From Streptomyces sp. Edi4 (lineage in GTDB: Bacteria; Actinomycetota; Actinomycetes; Streptomycetales; Streptomycetaceae): DNA of 64,000 bases. Positions 7,990 through 16,529 of the stretch are shown here, in pieces (position 1 is the stretch's first letter; each line of letters begins with the position of its first letter). Below the pieces are notes generated by a model. It had not been told where the DNA came from. It did no database searches and saw only the letters and a list, made by a program, of their open reading frames with translations. The position numbers and the translations under genes are program-made. Where the stretch lies: the NCBI RefSeq assembly GCF_040253615.1, contig NZ_JBEJGY010000004.1:2542001-2606000 (forward strand). Reading direction: 5' to 3'.

Positions 7990-8832
7990 TCAGGGGGTGC
8001 GCGGGGCGAGGGAGCCCCCAGCCGAACCGGACGCCGCGGATGCCGCGGACGTGGCTTGTGCGGCGGACGTGGCTGGTACGGCGGACGTGGCTGGTACGGC
8101 GGGCGCCGCCGTGGCGGACGCCACCGGCGTGCCCGGTGCAACCCCCGTACCCAACGTGCCCCCCGTGCCCCGCGTGACCCCCGTACTCGACGTGCCTCCC
8201 GTGCCCGGTGTGTCTGCCGTACCCGGCGGGACCCCCGCACCCGGTGTGTCTCTCGTGCCCGGGAGTACCGGGGCACCCGGGGCCGGGGCGCTGCCGGTGG
8301 CGGTGGCGTTCGTCGGGTTGTCCACGTTGCTGGTGGCCGGGGGCGGGGCCTTGTCGTCGCGGCTCGAGGAGGCGCCACGGTAGACGGCGGAGAAGGCGAG
8401 GGCGACCATGCCGATACCCATGATCACGGCCATCACCCAGGCGATGGGCCGGTGCCAGCGGGTGCGGCCGCGATAGGGACGCAGGACCCCGCCGAAGCGG
8501 CCGTAAGGGCCTGCTTCCGCGCTGCCGGACAGGCCGGGACCGTCAAAGAAGAGGTCGTGCGGGTCGCGGCCGGGGTGGCGGGGGTCGTAACCGTCGTCGT
8601 AGAGGTCGTCGTCGGGGGCTCCGGCGCCCGCGCGGGCGCGGGCCGCTTCGGCGTCGGCGCGGGCCTGCGCGGCGGCGAGCAGGCGCTCGACCGCGCTGGG
8701 TTCGTGGATGGCGGCGGCTCGTACGAAGTCCTCGTCGAACACCACGGAGGCGAAGTCATCGTCCGCGCCCCCGCGGTCGTCGTCGGGCTCCCAGCCGTCC
8801 GGGAACGGCCCGCCCCCTACGTCGTCCGGCAC
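7990..8832 (-). CDS. Single-span membrane protein with a repetitive Thr/Pro/Ala tail
   Basis: The protein has 280 residues. An acidic N-terminus contains DDDFASVVFDEDFVRAA and SAVERLL, matching the motif of the downstream paralogue. A transmembrane helix lies near residues 130-150. The extracytoplasmic part is almost entirely low complexity: PGTxDTPGTG-type repeats followed by six-residue AVPATS repeats, encoded by 18-bp DNA repeats around 8045-8115. Such a tail could span the wall or be glycosylated. Start GTG at 8832, with TACCCT six bases upstream. Function unknown. Confidence 0.75.
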   Translation of the reverse strand: MPDDVGGGPFPDGWEPDDDRGGADDDFASVVFDEDFVRAAAIHEPSAVERLLAAAQARADAEAARARAGAGAPDDDLYDDGYDPRHPGRDPHDLFFDGPGLSGSAEAGPYGRFGGVLRPYRGRTRWHRPIAWVMAVIMGIGMVALAFSAVYRGASSSRDDKAPPPATSNVDNPTNATATGSAPAPGAPVLPGTRDTPGAGVPPGTADTPGTGGTSSTGVTRGTGGTLGTGVAPGTPVASATAAPAVPATSAVPATSAAQATSAASAASGSAGGSLAPRTP

Positions 8833-8838
8833 CTGTTC

Positions 8839-8844
8839 AGGGTA
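8839..8844 (-). promoter_or_regulatory. -10 box of a predicted leaderless promoter
   Basis: TACCCT is six bases before the GTG start of the gene at 7990-8832. The ten bases CTACCCTGAA are identical to those upstream of its paralogue. Confidence 0.5.
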
Positions 8845-8911
8845 GCCCCGGGCGGCCGGTTTGGGCAGAGACTGGCTGAAGTCGGGCGCCCGGAAAGGGA
8901 GTTGTCGTCAA

Positions 8912-10228
8912 CTACCGGATGTGACCGTCGCCGGTCACGATGTACTTCGTCGAGGTCAGCTCGGGCAGTCCCATGGGGCCGCGGGCGTGCAGCTTCTGGG
9001 TGGAGATGCCGATCTCGGCGCCGAATCCGAACTGGCCGCCGTCGGTGAAGCGGGTCGAGGCGTTGACGGCGACGGTGGTGGAGTCGACGAGCTGGGTGAA
9101 GCGGCGGGCGGCGGCCTGCGAGGTGGTGACGATGGCCTCGGTGTGCCCCGAGGTCCACTGCCGGATGTGGGCGACGGCGTCGTCGAGGGAGTCGACGACG
9201 GCGGCGGCGATGTCGTACGAGAGGTATTCGGTCTCCCAGTCCTCGGCCGTGGCGTCGACGACGGTCGCCTTGGAGGCGTCCGCGTAGGAGCGCACACGGG
9301 CGTCGGCGTGGACGGTGACGCCGGCTTCGGCGAGCGCGTCCAGGGCGAGCGGCAGGAAGGCGTCGGCGATGTCGCGGTGGACGAGAAGGGTCTCGGCGGA
9401 GTTGCAGACCGAGGGGCGCTGCGCCTTGGAGTTGATCAGGATGCCGACGGCCATGGCGAGGTCGGCCTCGGCATCGACGTACACATGGCAGTTGCCGGTG
9501 CCGGTCTCGATGACGGGGACGGTGGACTGCTCCACGACGGTGCGGATCAGGGAGGCGCCGCCGCGCGGGATGAGGACGTCCACGAGGCCTCGTGCGCGCA
9601 TCAACTCCCGTACGGAGTCGCGGGATTCGCCGGGGACGAGTTGCACCGCGTCGGCGGGCAGACCCGCGCCTGCGACGGCGTCGCGCACCACGCCGACCAG
9701 GGCGGTGTTGGAGGCGTACGCCGAGGACGAGCCGCGCAGCAACACGGCGTTGCCGGACTTGAGGCAGAGGGCGGCGGCGTCCACGGTCACGTTGGGCCGG
9801 GCCTCGTAGATGATGCCGACGACGCCGAGCGGGACGCGGATCTGGCGCAGGTCGATGCCGTTGGGCAGGGTCGAGCCGCGCACGACCTCGCCGACGGGGT
9901 CGGGCAGGGCCGCCACGTCGCGCACGTCGGAGGCGATGGCGGCGATCCGCTCGGGGGTCAGGGTCAGCCGGTCGATGACGGTCTCGCCGGTGCCGGCCTC
10001 GCGGGCCTTGGCGACGTCCACGGCGTTGGCCTCGACGATCTCGGCGGCGCGGGCCTCCAGGGCGTCCGCGATCGCATGCAGCACGGCGTCCTTGACCGCG
10101 CGCGGAAGTGGCGCGATCTCGGCGGCGGCAGCGCGCGCCTGCTGGGCGGTCCGCGTGACCGGGGAGACGTCGTCGGGCGAGGAGGCCGGGGAGGGCGAGG
10201 CCGGGGAGGGCGAGGAGTGCGAAGCCAT
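8912..10228 (-). CDS. proA: Gamma-glutamyl phosphate reductase
   Basis: This 438-residue NADPH-dependent enzyme converts glutamyl 5-phosphate to glutamate 5-semialdehyde, the second step of proline synthesis. The catalytic cysteine is in [14 protein letters not shown] (about residue 274), and other family blocks include [16 protein letters not shown] and [19 protein letters not shown] Ser/Pro-rich stretch of about 20 residues precedes the family's usual N-terminus. The ATG at 10228 has TACCCT six bases upstream. It is separated from proB by a repeat-rich spacer and one unknown gene instead of forming a tight proBA operon. Confidence 0.97.
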   Translation of the reverse strand: MASHSSPSPASPSPASSPDDVSPVTRTAQQARAAAAEIAPLPRAVKDAVLHAIADALEARAAEIVEANAVDVAKAREAGTGETVIDRLTLTPERIAAIASDVRDVAALPDPVGEVVRGSTLPNGIDLRQIRVPLGVVGIIYEARPNVTVDAAALCLKSGNAVLLRGSSSAYASNTALVGVVRDAVAGAGLPADAVQLVPGESRDSVRELMRARGLVDVLIPRGGASLIRTVVEQSTVPVIETGTGNCHVYVDAEADLAMAVGILINSKAQRPSVCNSAETLLVHRDIADAFLPLALDALAEAGVTVHADARVRSYADASKATVVDATAEDWETEYLSYDIAAAVVDSLDDAVAHIRQWTSGHTEAIVTTSQAAARRFTQLVDSTTVAVNASTRFTDGGQFGFGAEIGISTQKLHARGPMGLPELTSTKYIVTGDGHIR

Positions 10229-10234
10229 GCCCGC

Positions 10235-10240
10235 AGGGTA
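10235..10240 (-). promoter_or_regulatory. -10 box of a predicted leaderless proA promoter
   Basis: TACCCT lies six bases before the proA ATG, the same arrangement as the two genes downstream. No -35 box is evident. Confidence 0.45.
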
Positions 10241-10640
10241 ATGCGCGCGGGGCGGGCGTTTCGCCCCGGTTCCACTCCCCGAGACCGCCCTGCGGCTCCC
10301 CGGGCGGTCGGGGGAGCCCCCCCGGTGGTCCCCCGGGGCTCCCCCGGTGCTCTTGCGGTGCTCCCCTGGATGCTCCACGTGGCTTCCCCAGCGCTCGCCC
10401 GGGCGGCCCCCGGGGACCCCGCGGTGTACCCCGGGCGGTCGGGGGAGCGTCCCCGGGCCCCCTCCCCCGCGCCCCCGGTCCCCCAAGCGGCGCGGGCCCC
10501 CACCGGCACAAGCCCCCACCGGCACACGGCCCCCCAGGACCCCGCAGGACTCCCGAGGTGTCCGGAATCGCTCCCAGGGCGTCCGGAATCGCTCCCGACG
10601 TGTCCGGCTATTCCGCGCGCGAGGGCGGCGCAGGGCCGCA
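10241..10640. repeat. Low-complexity repeat-rich spacer, no gene seen
   Basis: About 400 bases of extremely C-rich sequence hold degenerate repeats around CCCCCGGGGCTCCC and CCCCGGGCGGTCGGGGGAGC. They are followed by three imperfect copies of a 20-bp unit like GTCCGGAATCGCTCCC (about 10557-10612). Open frames exist only as composition artefacts. Many alternative hairpins are possible. Confidence 0.7.
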
Positions 10641-10644
10641 TGGG

Positions 10645-11106
10645 TCAGAACGGGTGGACGCCCACCGGGGCGGCCGGGGGTGGTCCGTAGCCTTCGGCCA
10701 GCCGCTGGTGGTAGGTGCCTCGGTCGATGACCTCGAGGCCGACGATCTCCCAGGGCGGGAGCTTCGCGGTGGAGCGGTGTTCGCCCCACAGGCGCAGGGC
10801 GACGGCCGCCGCGTCGTGCAGGTCGCGGGCCTCTTCCCAGTAGCGGATCTCGGCGTGGTCCTCGGCGTAGCGGCTGGTCAGCAGGAAGGGGTGGTCGTGG
10901 GCGAGCTGTTCGAGGCCCCGTCGGACCTCCTTCAGCGGCGTCTCGGCCCCCGAGACGCTGAGCGTGATGTGCCACAGCCTCGGGGTGTCCCCGTGCTGCT
11001 TGTCGGGTACTTCTCCGCGTTCGACGTCGGCCCCCGTCCCCACACTGGTCAGGGTCCGCTCAGCCGTCGTCCCTCGGGGCGCCGCCCCCGGGCGCGCTCG
11101 TCTCAC
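10645..11106 (-). CDS. Conserved hypothetical protein (153 aa)
   Basis: The GTG at 11106 is the best start: a perfect AGGAGG lies six bases upstream. The first 40 residues are Arg/Gly-rich and probably disordered. From [10 protein letters not shown] onward the sequence looks like a compact alpha/beta domain with conserved-looking blocks ([38 protein letters not shown]). I recognise no catalytic motif or family. It lies between proB and proA on the same strand but is separated from both by spacers, so a link with proline synthesis is not shown. Confidence 0.7.
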   Translation of the reverse strand: MRRARPGAAPRGTTAERTLTSVGTGADVERGEVPDKQHGDTPRLWHITLSVSGAETPLKEVRRGLEQLAHDHPFLLTSRYAEDHAEIRYWEEARDLHDAAAVALRLWGEHRSTAKLPPWEIVGLEVIDRGTYHQRLAEGYGPPPAAPVGVHPF

Positions 11107-11258
11107 CGGCGGCCTCCTGCGCTGCTGTGTGCGATGCGGTGCGGTACTGCGCGGATTGCCACTCCCCGCGTACCCCGCTTCAAAGTTGACCAGCCCGAGG
11201 CCGGGCGCGGGGCGGTTTTCCTGAAGGTGTCTGTCTTATGGCTGGACTTTCAGCCGTT

Positions 11259-12386
11259 TCAGGGGTGCAGGACGGCCAGATCGTCCCTGTGTACGACTTC
11301 GCGCTCGTAGGCGGGGCCGAGTTCGCGCGCGAGCTCGCGGGTGGAGCGCCCAAGGAGCTGGGGGATCTCCTTGGCGTCGAAGGTGACCAGGCCACGGGCG
11401 ACGGCCCGGCCCGCCAGATCGCGCAGTTCGACGGGGTCGCCTGCGGCGAACTCGCCCTCGACGGCGGCGATTCCGGCCGGGAGCAGGGACTTGTGGCCTT
11501 CGACGACGGCGCGTACGGCTCCGTCGTCCAGGACGAGGGCGCCCTGCGGGGTGGAGGCGTGGGCCAGCCACAAAAGGCGGTCGGCCGAGCGGCGTCCGGT
11601 GCGGTGGAAGTGGGTTCCGGTCGCGCGGCCGGCGAGCGCGTCGGCGGCCCGGCTCGCGGACGTGAGGACGACGGGGATGCCGGCGGCCGCCGCGATCCGG
11701 GCCGCCTCGACCTTGGTGACCATGCCGCCGGTGCCGACCCCGGCCTTGCCCGCGCTGCCGATCTGGACGTGCGCGATGTCGTCGGGGCCACGCACCTCCT
11801 CGATGCGCGCGGTGCCGGGCCGGGCGGGGTCGCCGTCGTAGAGGCCGTCGACATCGGAGAGCAGGACCAGCAGGTCGGCGCGGACCAGGTGGGCGACGAG
11901 GGCCGCGAGCCGGTCGTTGTCGCCGAAGCGGATCTCGTCGGTGGCCACCGTGTCGTTCTCGTTGACGACGGGAAGCGCGCCCATGGCCAGGAGCTGGTCC
12001 AACGTGCGGTAGGCGTTGCGGTAGTGGGCGCGCCGGCTGGTGTCGTCGGTGGTGAGCAGGACCTGTCCCACGCGTACGCCGTAGCGGGCGAAGGAGGCGG
12101 TGTAGCGGGCGACGAGGAGGCCCTGGCCGACGCTGGCCGCGGCCTGCTGGCGGGCGAGGTCCTTGGGGCGGCGGCGCAGTCCGAGGGGGGCGAGGCCGGC
12201 GGCGATGGCGCCGGAGGAGACGAGCACGATGTCCTTCTCGCCGCCGCCGCGTGCCTTGGCGAGGACGTCGACGAGGGCGTCGACCCGGTCCGCGTCGAGG
12301 CCGCCGGAGGCGGTGGTGAGGGAAGAGGAACCGATCTTGACCACGATGCGGCGGGCCTGTGCCACCTGCTGCCTTGCCACTGTCAC
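11259..12386 (-). CDS. proB: Glutamate 5-kinase
   Basis: This 375-residue enzyme phosphorylates glutamate, the first step of proline synthesis and normally feedback-inhibited by proline. The amino-acid kinase domain (about 1-260) has VVKIGSSSLT, VLVSSGAIAAG and VVNENDTV. A C-terminal PUA domain (about 285-370) follows, as in most bacterial ProB. The GTG at 12386 has TAGATT seven bases upstream; internal GTG codons a few residues later are alternatives. Substrate channelling with ProA is expected from the pathway. Confidence 0.96.
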   Translation of the reverse strand: MTVARQQVAQARRIVVKIGSSSLTTASGGLDADRVDALVDVLAKARGGGEKDIVLVSSGAIAAGLAPLGLRRRPKDLARQQAAASVGQGLLVARYTASFARYGVRVGQVLLTTDDTSRRAHYRNAYRTLDQLLAMGALPVVNENDTVATDEIRFGDNDRLAALVAHLVRADLLVLLSDVDGLYDGDPARPGTARIEEVRGPDDIAHVQIGSAGKAGVGTGGMVTKVEAARIAAAAGIPVVLTSASRAADALAGRATGTHFHRTGRRSADRLLWLAHASTPQGALVLDDGAVRAVVEGHKSLLPAGIAAVEGEFAAGDPVELRDLAGRAVARGLVTFDAKEIPQLLGRSTRELARELGPAYEREVVHRDDLAVLHP

Positions 12387-12393
12387 ACCATGA

Positions 12394-12399
12394 AATCTA
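12394..12399 (-). promoter_or_regulatory. -10 box of a predicted leaderless proB promoter
   Basis: TAGATT lies seven bases before the GTG start of proB, with no Shine-Dalgarno sequence between. Confidence 0.4.
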
Positions 12400-12702
12400 T
12401 GTCAGGACGGCCGGGCGGCGCTTGGAAGTTCCAACCGGCGGACAGCCTCACCGGGACGGGACAGAGATCCTTTAAGCTCGAATAAGCTCGAAAAGGCGGG
12501 AAAACCGGGGATGGCGTGGCTTGCCGGCGTGTTGAAGCCCACACCTCCATACCGTGCGGCTTTGTACCGGCGAGGCGATTTTAGGGTCGGAAGTGAAACC
12601 TCCCGGGCCGCTGCCCCCTCCCTTCTGATGACTTGTCGAACAACTCCATGACGCGCTCCCGGGGGATTCGGGGCACATGGATGCAACAAGGAGCGTGCCG
12701 AA
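12400..12702. other. Divergent spacer between proB and the PIG-L-like gene
   Basis: About 300 bases without a supportable gene. It is less GC-rich than its surroundings in places and contains a direct repeat AAGCTCGAA (12474-12482 and 12484-12492). Promoters for both flanking genes must lie here. AAGGAG occurs nine bases before the ATG at 12703. Confidence 0.5.
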
Positions 12703-14910
12703 ATGCCCTCGTCACCACCTCGCCGACGTCTGCTGCAGGTCGCCGGGGGCGGCCTCGTGGCGGCGCCTCTCGCGTATGGCGGATGGCAGTGGCTGGCGCC
12801 GCACCGAGGGTCGGGCGACGAGGACCCGTCCACGGGCACCACCACGGGAAAGCCCGCGTCGGACTCCGCCGATCAGGCGTATCTGCATGTCATCGCGCAC
12901 GCCGACGACAGCATCTACTTCATGAACCCGGACCTGGAGCAGTCGATACGCAGCGGCGCCCTGTCCATGACGGTGTGCATGACCAGCGGTGAGTCGGACG
13001 GCCGCAACGCGCCCGGCAGGGCGGCCCAGTTCAAGGCGACGCCCACGGACCGGCCCGGCTTCGCGCGCGCCCGCATCAACGGGCTGCGCGCCGCCAACGC
13101 CCTGATGGCGACCGGTGACGACAACAGTCCCTGGACGGTGGAGCCGGTGGAGCTGCTGCCGGGATACCGCGCGGAACTGCACTACTTGCAGGCGGCCCCG
13201 CATGTGCAGCTGATCTACATGGGCCTGTGCGAGGCGCGCTATGTGAGCGTGCCGCGCCCGGTGAGCATGCGCGGTCTGTGGCTGGGCGCCATCAAGGAGC
13301 TGCCGACGCTGCCGGGCACGGGCAGCACGGTGGGGATGCCGCGCGCCTATACCCGCGACCAGATCATCGACGCCCTGGTGGCGGTGATCGCGCGGGTCAA
13401 CCCGACGGTGATACGGACCCTGGACCCCACACCGATGCACGCGCCGCGCGAGACGGTGGCGATGATGAGCGCGCCGACGATACTGCGCGGGCTGAGCTAT
13501 CTGGACCATCAGGACCACACGTCCTCGGCCCGGTTCATGCAGGCCGCGATGGAGCGGTACTGGGCCGCGGGCAAGCGCCGCGCGGCCTCGGTGTCCAACT
13601 ACATCGGCTACCCGACCAATTACACGCCGCCGTCCCTGGACGCGGCGGCCACCCGGCGCAACTCCCAGCTCCTCAACGCCTACGGCTGGGCGGACCACCG
13701 GGACTGCGGCGACCCTTCGGGTTGCGGCGACCTCAAGGTGGGCCCCAATGGTCTGAAGGGCGGCGGGGCCGGCTGGGCGCGCGGCACCCGCACCCGCACG
13801 CCGGGCACCTCGCGCTGGGTGGCGCCGCTCAAGGACGGCCGGCTCGCGGCGTTCGCGGTGCTCAACGGCGCGGTGCGCTGCTGGGTGGAGCAGGCGGCGG
13901 GCAAGGGCACGTGGCTGGGGCCGTTCGACGCGGTGGGCAGCGCGGGCGGTCCGCTCGACCCGCAGGTGGAGGTCGTGCGCCACGCTGACGGAACGCTTCA
14001 GCTGTTCGCGGCGCGTACGGTGCTGCCGTTCAACGGGAACAAGCACCACAAGGAACTGGTGTGCGTCCAGCAGAGCGGCATCGGCGCCGACGGGGTGCCC
14101 ACGTTCGGCGCCTGGACCTCGCTGGGGGCGCCGGACACCGCCTTGGACAAGACACTGGAGACGGGCTATCCGGCGACCGCCCTCGCCCCGGACGGCACGG
14201 TGCATGTCCTGGTGCGCAACTGGGCGGGCGACATCGCCCTGCGCAGCGGGCGCGGCGGCCGGGGCTGGGGGCCCTGGCGGCTGCTCGACCACCCGGCGGG
14301 CAAGCAGCCGCCGCATCCTTTGGTGGTGGAGGGGATCGACGCCCTGGTCGATCCCTCGGGCCGGCTCCATGTGGCCGCGCCGATCGCCAAGACGGTGCTG
14401 CACTGGGTGTCGCCCGCGCCGGGCGAACTGCCGGAGCTGACGCCGCCGACGGGGATGACGCCGTCGGGCAGCGCGGTGAGTCTGGTGGCGGACGGCAAGG
14501 GCGGCGTGTGCGCGGTCTACCGCCAGGCGGGCACCGCGCAGGTGGCTCTCGCCTCGCCCGACGGTTCCGCCGAGCAGTGGAAGACGGAGCGGCGCGCTCC
14601 GGTGGGCGGTTACGGCCGGGTCGCGGTGGCCCGGCTCAGCGGCAACGGCTCGCCCCTGATCCTCGCGGCCCGGGACGACCAGGGCCGTGTGGTCGCCTCC
14701 TCGCACGCGTCGGCGGGGCCGGACGGCTGGGAGACGCCGGGCCTTCAGTTCGTGGGGATACCGGGGATCGCCCAGGACGCGGGGGGCCGGGGCGTGATCG
14801 TGGTCCTCGGCACGGACGGCCTGCTGTACGCCTCCCGCCAGACCAAGCCGGGCGCCCGGTTCGGGAACTGGGCGGTGGCGGCGCACCAGAGCCAGGGCAG
14901 CCGCGTCTAG
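12703..14910 (+). CDS. Exported PIG-L/LmbE-like protein with a C-terminal propeller-like region
   Basis: The protein has 735 residues. The N-terminus RRRLLQVAGGGLVAAPLAYGG resembles a Tat signal. An N-terminal domain of about 300 residues looks like the PIG-L/LmbE deacetylase fold; its metal motif reads AHADDSIYF where the family usually has AHPDDE, so the acidic residue after DD is a serine. The remaining 400 residues have repeated W-rich strands (GTWLGPFDAVG, WTSLGAPD, GWGPWRLLD, FGNWAVAA), as in lectin-like beta-propellers that bind glycans. A role outside the cell on N-acetylated sugars or a glycan is inferred. It stands at the edge of the envelope-glycan block. Confidence 0.8.
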   Translation: MPSSPPRRRLLQVAGGGLVAAPLAYGGWQWLAPHRGSGDEDPSTGTTTGKPASDSADQAYLHVIAHADDSIYFMNPDLEQSIRSGALSMTVCMTSGESDGRNAPGRAAQFKATPTDRPGFARARINGLRAANALMATGDDNSPWTVEPVELLPGYRAELHYLQAAPHVQLIYMGLCEARYVSVPRPVSMRGLWLGAIKELPTLPGTGSTVGMPRAYTRDQIIDALVAVIARVNPTVIRTLDPTPMHAPRETVAMMSAPTILRGLSYLDHQDHTSSARFMQAAMERYWAAGKRRAASVSNYIGYPTNYTPPSLDAAATRRNSQLLNAYGWADHRDCGDPSGCGDLKVGPNGLKGGGAGWARGTRTRTPGTSRWVAPLKDGRLAAFAVLNGAVRCWVEQAAGKGTWLGPFDAVGSAGGPLDPQVEVVRHADGTLQLFAARTVLPFNGNKHHKELVCVQQSGIGADGVPTFGAWTSLGAPDTALDKTLETGYPATALAPDGTVHVLVRNWAGDIALRSGRGGRGWGPWRLLDHPAGKQPPHPLVVEGIDALVDPSGRLHVAAPIAKTVLHWVSPAPGELPELTPPTGMTPSGSAVSLVADGKGGVCAVYRQAGTAQVALASPDGSAEQWKTERRAPVGGYGRVAVARLSGNGSPLILAARDDQGRVVASSHASAGPDGWETPGLQFVGIPGIAQDAGGRGVIVVLGTDGLLYASRQTKPGARFGNWAVAAHQSQGSRV

Positions 14911-14920
14911 CGGGACGCGG

Positions 14921-15010
14921 GCAACCGGCAGCCGGCAGCCGGCAGCCGGCATACGGCAGCCGGCATACGGCAGTCGGCAGTCGGCAGTCGGCATACGGAA
15001 CGCGGACATA
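14921..15010. repeat. Short tandem repeat (GGCAGCC/GGCATAC units)
   Basis: About ten 7-bp units such as GGCAGCC, GGCATAC and GGCAGTC follow the stop codon of the gene at 12703 and run up to the terminator. No coding potential is seen. Confidence 0.8.
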
Positions 15011-15013
15011 CGG

Positions 15014-15051
15014 AAAGGGGGCGGACGCCCGTCAGGGTGTCCGCCCCCTTT
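15014..15051. terminator. Bidirectional terminator hairpin
   Basis: AAAGGGGGCGGACGCCC (15014-15030) pairs with GGGTGTCCGCCCCCTTT (15035-15051) around the loop GTCA, with one mismatch. It carries As on one side and Ts on the other, between convergent genes. Confidence 0.9.
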
Positions 15052-15072
15052 CGCGTGGCCGGGGCGGGCCGG

Positions 15073-15525
15073 CTATTTCACCGGGATCTCGCGCGCCGCC
15101 GCCTCGGGTTCGCCGGGGCCCGGATGGCGGGGCACCAGAATCCGACGGGAGAGCACATAAGTGAACGGGATCGCGACCACGGCGGCGACCAGCGGAGCGA
15201 TGGTCTTGTTCATCCCGACCCAGTGCACCAGGGCGAAAAGTCCGGCGCTCTGCACCACGAAGTTGGTGACGTTGGTGAGCGGGAAGAGCAGGAACTTCTT
15301 CCAGGTCGGCTGGGTGCGGTAGGTGAAGTAGGTGTTCAGGAAGAACGAGCCGACCATGCTGAGCAGGAAGGCGATGGTGTACGCGATGAAGTACGGCAGG
15401 TGCGCCAGGTGGAGCAGCGGCCAGTAGAAGGCGTAGAAGGTGCAGGTGTTGACCCCGCCGACGAAGCCGAACCGGATCACCTGCCCGAGCTGCGTGTCCA
15501 TCAGACGGTCAAGCCGGGCTTTCAT
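15073..15525 (-). CDS. GtrA-family membrane protein
   Basis: This 150-residue protein has four predicted transmembrane helices and the GtrA start block IRFGFVGGVNT with VGSFFLNTYFTYR. GtrA proteins are thought to move or support polyprenyl-phosphate-linked sugars across the membrane for glycan modification. Its ATG lies at the stop codon of the GT2 gene at 15525-16529, so the two are translationally coupled. A typical GtrA/GtrB pair is formed with that glycosyltransferase. Confidence 0.92.
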   Translation of the reverse strand: MKARLDRLMDTQLGQVIRFGFVGGVNTCTFYAFYWPLLHLAHLPYFIAYTIAFLLSMVGSFFLNTYFTYRTQPTWKKFLLFPLTNVTNFVVQSAGLFALVHWVGMNKTIAPLVAAVVAIPFTYVLSRRILVPRHPGPGEPEAAAREIPVK

Positions 15526-16529
15526 CAGATGGCCCCGCGGGTCCGGGCGTCGTCCAGCGGCTCACGCAGCGGCACCCTCGGCTGCACGCCGTGCGGCTTG
15601 CCCGGGAAGCCGTGCGCCTCCTTCACCAGGAAGTGCGGGCGGCGCTTGGTCTCGTAGTAGATGCGACCGATGTACTCGCCGATCAGGCCGAGCATCACCA
15701 TCTGCACCCCGCCGAGGCCCACGATGATCGCGACGAGGGTGACATAGCCCGGTGTGCTGACGCCGTAGGCGATGGCGGCGACGATGATCCACAGGGCGTA
15801 GGCGGCGCCGACTCCGGCCAGCAGGAGGCCGAGCCAGATCGCGATGCGCAGCGGGCGGTTGTTGAAGGAGATCAGGCCGTCCATGCCGTAGTTGAGCAGG
15901 GAGCCGAACTTCCACTTGGTCTCGCCCGCCTCGCGCTGGGCGTTCTGGTAGTCGAAGGTGACGGTGTCGAAGCCGATCCAGGAGAAGAGGCCTTTGGAGA
16001 AGCGGTTGTACTCGCCGAGCGAGAGCAGCGCGTCCACGGCGGGCCGCGACAGCATGCGGAAGTCGCCCACGCCGTCGGTGAGTTCGACGTCGACCCACTT
16101 GTTGACCGCGCGGTAGTAGATGCTGCTCAGGGCGGAGCGGACCTTCTTGTCGCCCTCGCGGGTGCGGCGGGCGATGATCTGGTCGTGGCCGAGCTGGTAG
16201 AGGTCGATCATCCGCTCGATGAGCTCCGGCGGGTGCTGGAGGTCGGCGTCCATGATGACCACGGCGTCGCCGGTGGCCTCGCGCAGCCCGGCGAGCATGC
16301 CGGCCTCCTTGCCGAAGTTGCGGCTGAAGGAGACGTAGCGGGTGGCGTCGGGGTGCTTTTCGGCCAGGTCGCGCAGGTGGATGAGCGTCTTGTCGCGGCT
16401 GCCGTCGTCCACGTAGCAGATCTCGTACTCGACGCGCAGGGTGTCAAGGACGCTGCGGGTCTTGGCGTCGAACTGGTCGATGACCGCGTCTTCGTTGTAA
16501 CAGGGGACGACGACCGACAGCTTCATCAT
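15525..16529 (-). CDS. GT2 glycosyltransferase, GtrB/DPM1-like
   Basis: The protein has 334 residues. A cytoplasmic GT-A domain starts MMKLSVVVPCYNEDAVI, with the DXD element in VVIMDADLQHPPE (about residue 95) and an acceptor region DFRMLSR. Two C-terminal transmembrane helices (about 235-300) follow. This is the architecture of polyprenyl-phosphate sugar synthases such as GtrB. The start is an ATG overlapping the upstream stop as TGATG; a second ATG follows immediately. It works with GtrA and probably supplies lipid-linked sugar to the YfhO-type protein encoded just upstream. Confidence 0.93.
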   Translation of the reverse strand: MMKLSVVVPCYNEDAVIDQFDAKTRSVLDTLRVEYEICYVDDGSRDKTLIHLRDLAEKHPDATRYVSFSRNFGKEAGMLAGLREATGDAVVIMDADLQHPPELIERMIDLYQLGHDQIIARRTREGDKKVRSALSSIYYRAVNKWVDVELTDGVGDFRMLSRPAVDALLSLGEYNRFSKGLFSWIGFDTVTFDYQNAQREAGETKWKFGSLLNYGMDGLISFNNRPLRIAIWLGLLLAGVGAAYALWIIVAAIAYGVSTPGYVTLVAIIVGLGGVQMVMLGLIGEYIGRIYYETKRRPHFLVKEAHGFPGKPHGVQPRVPLREPLDDARTRGAI

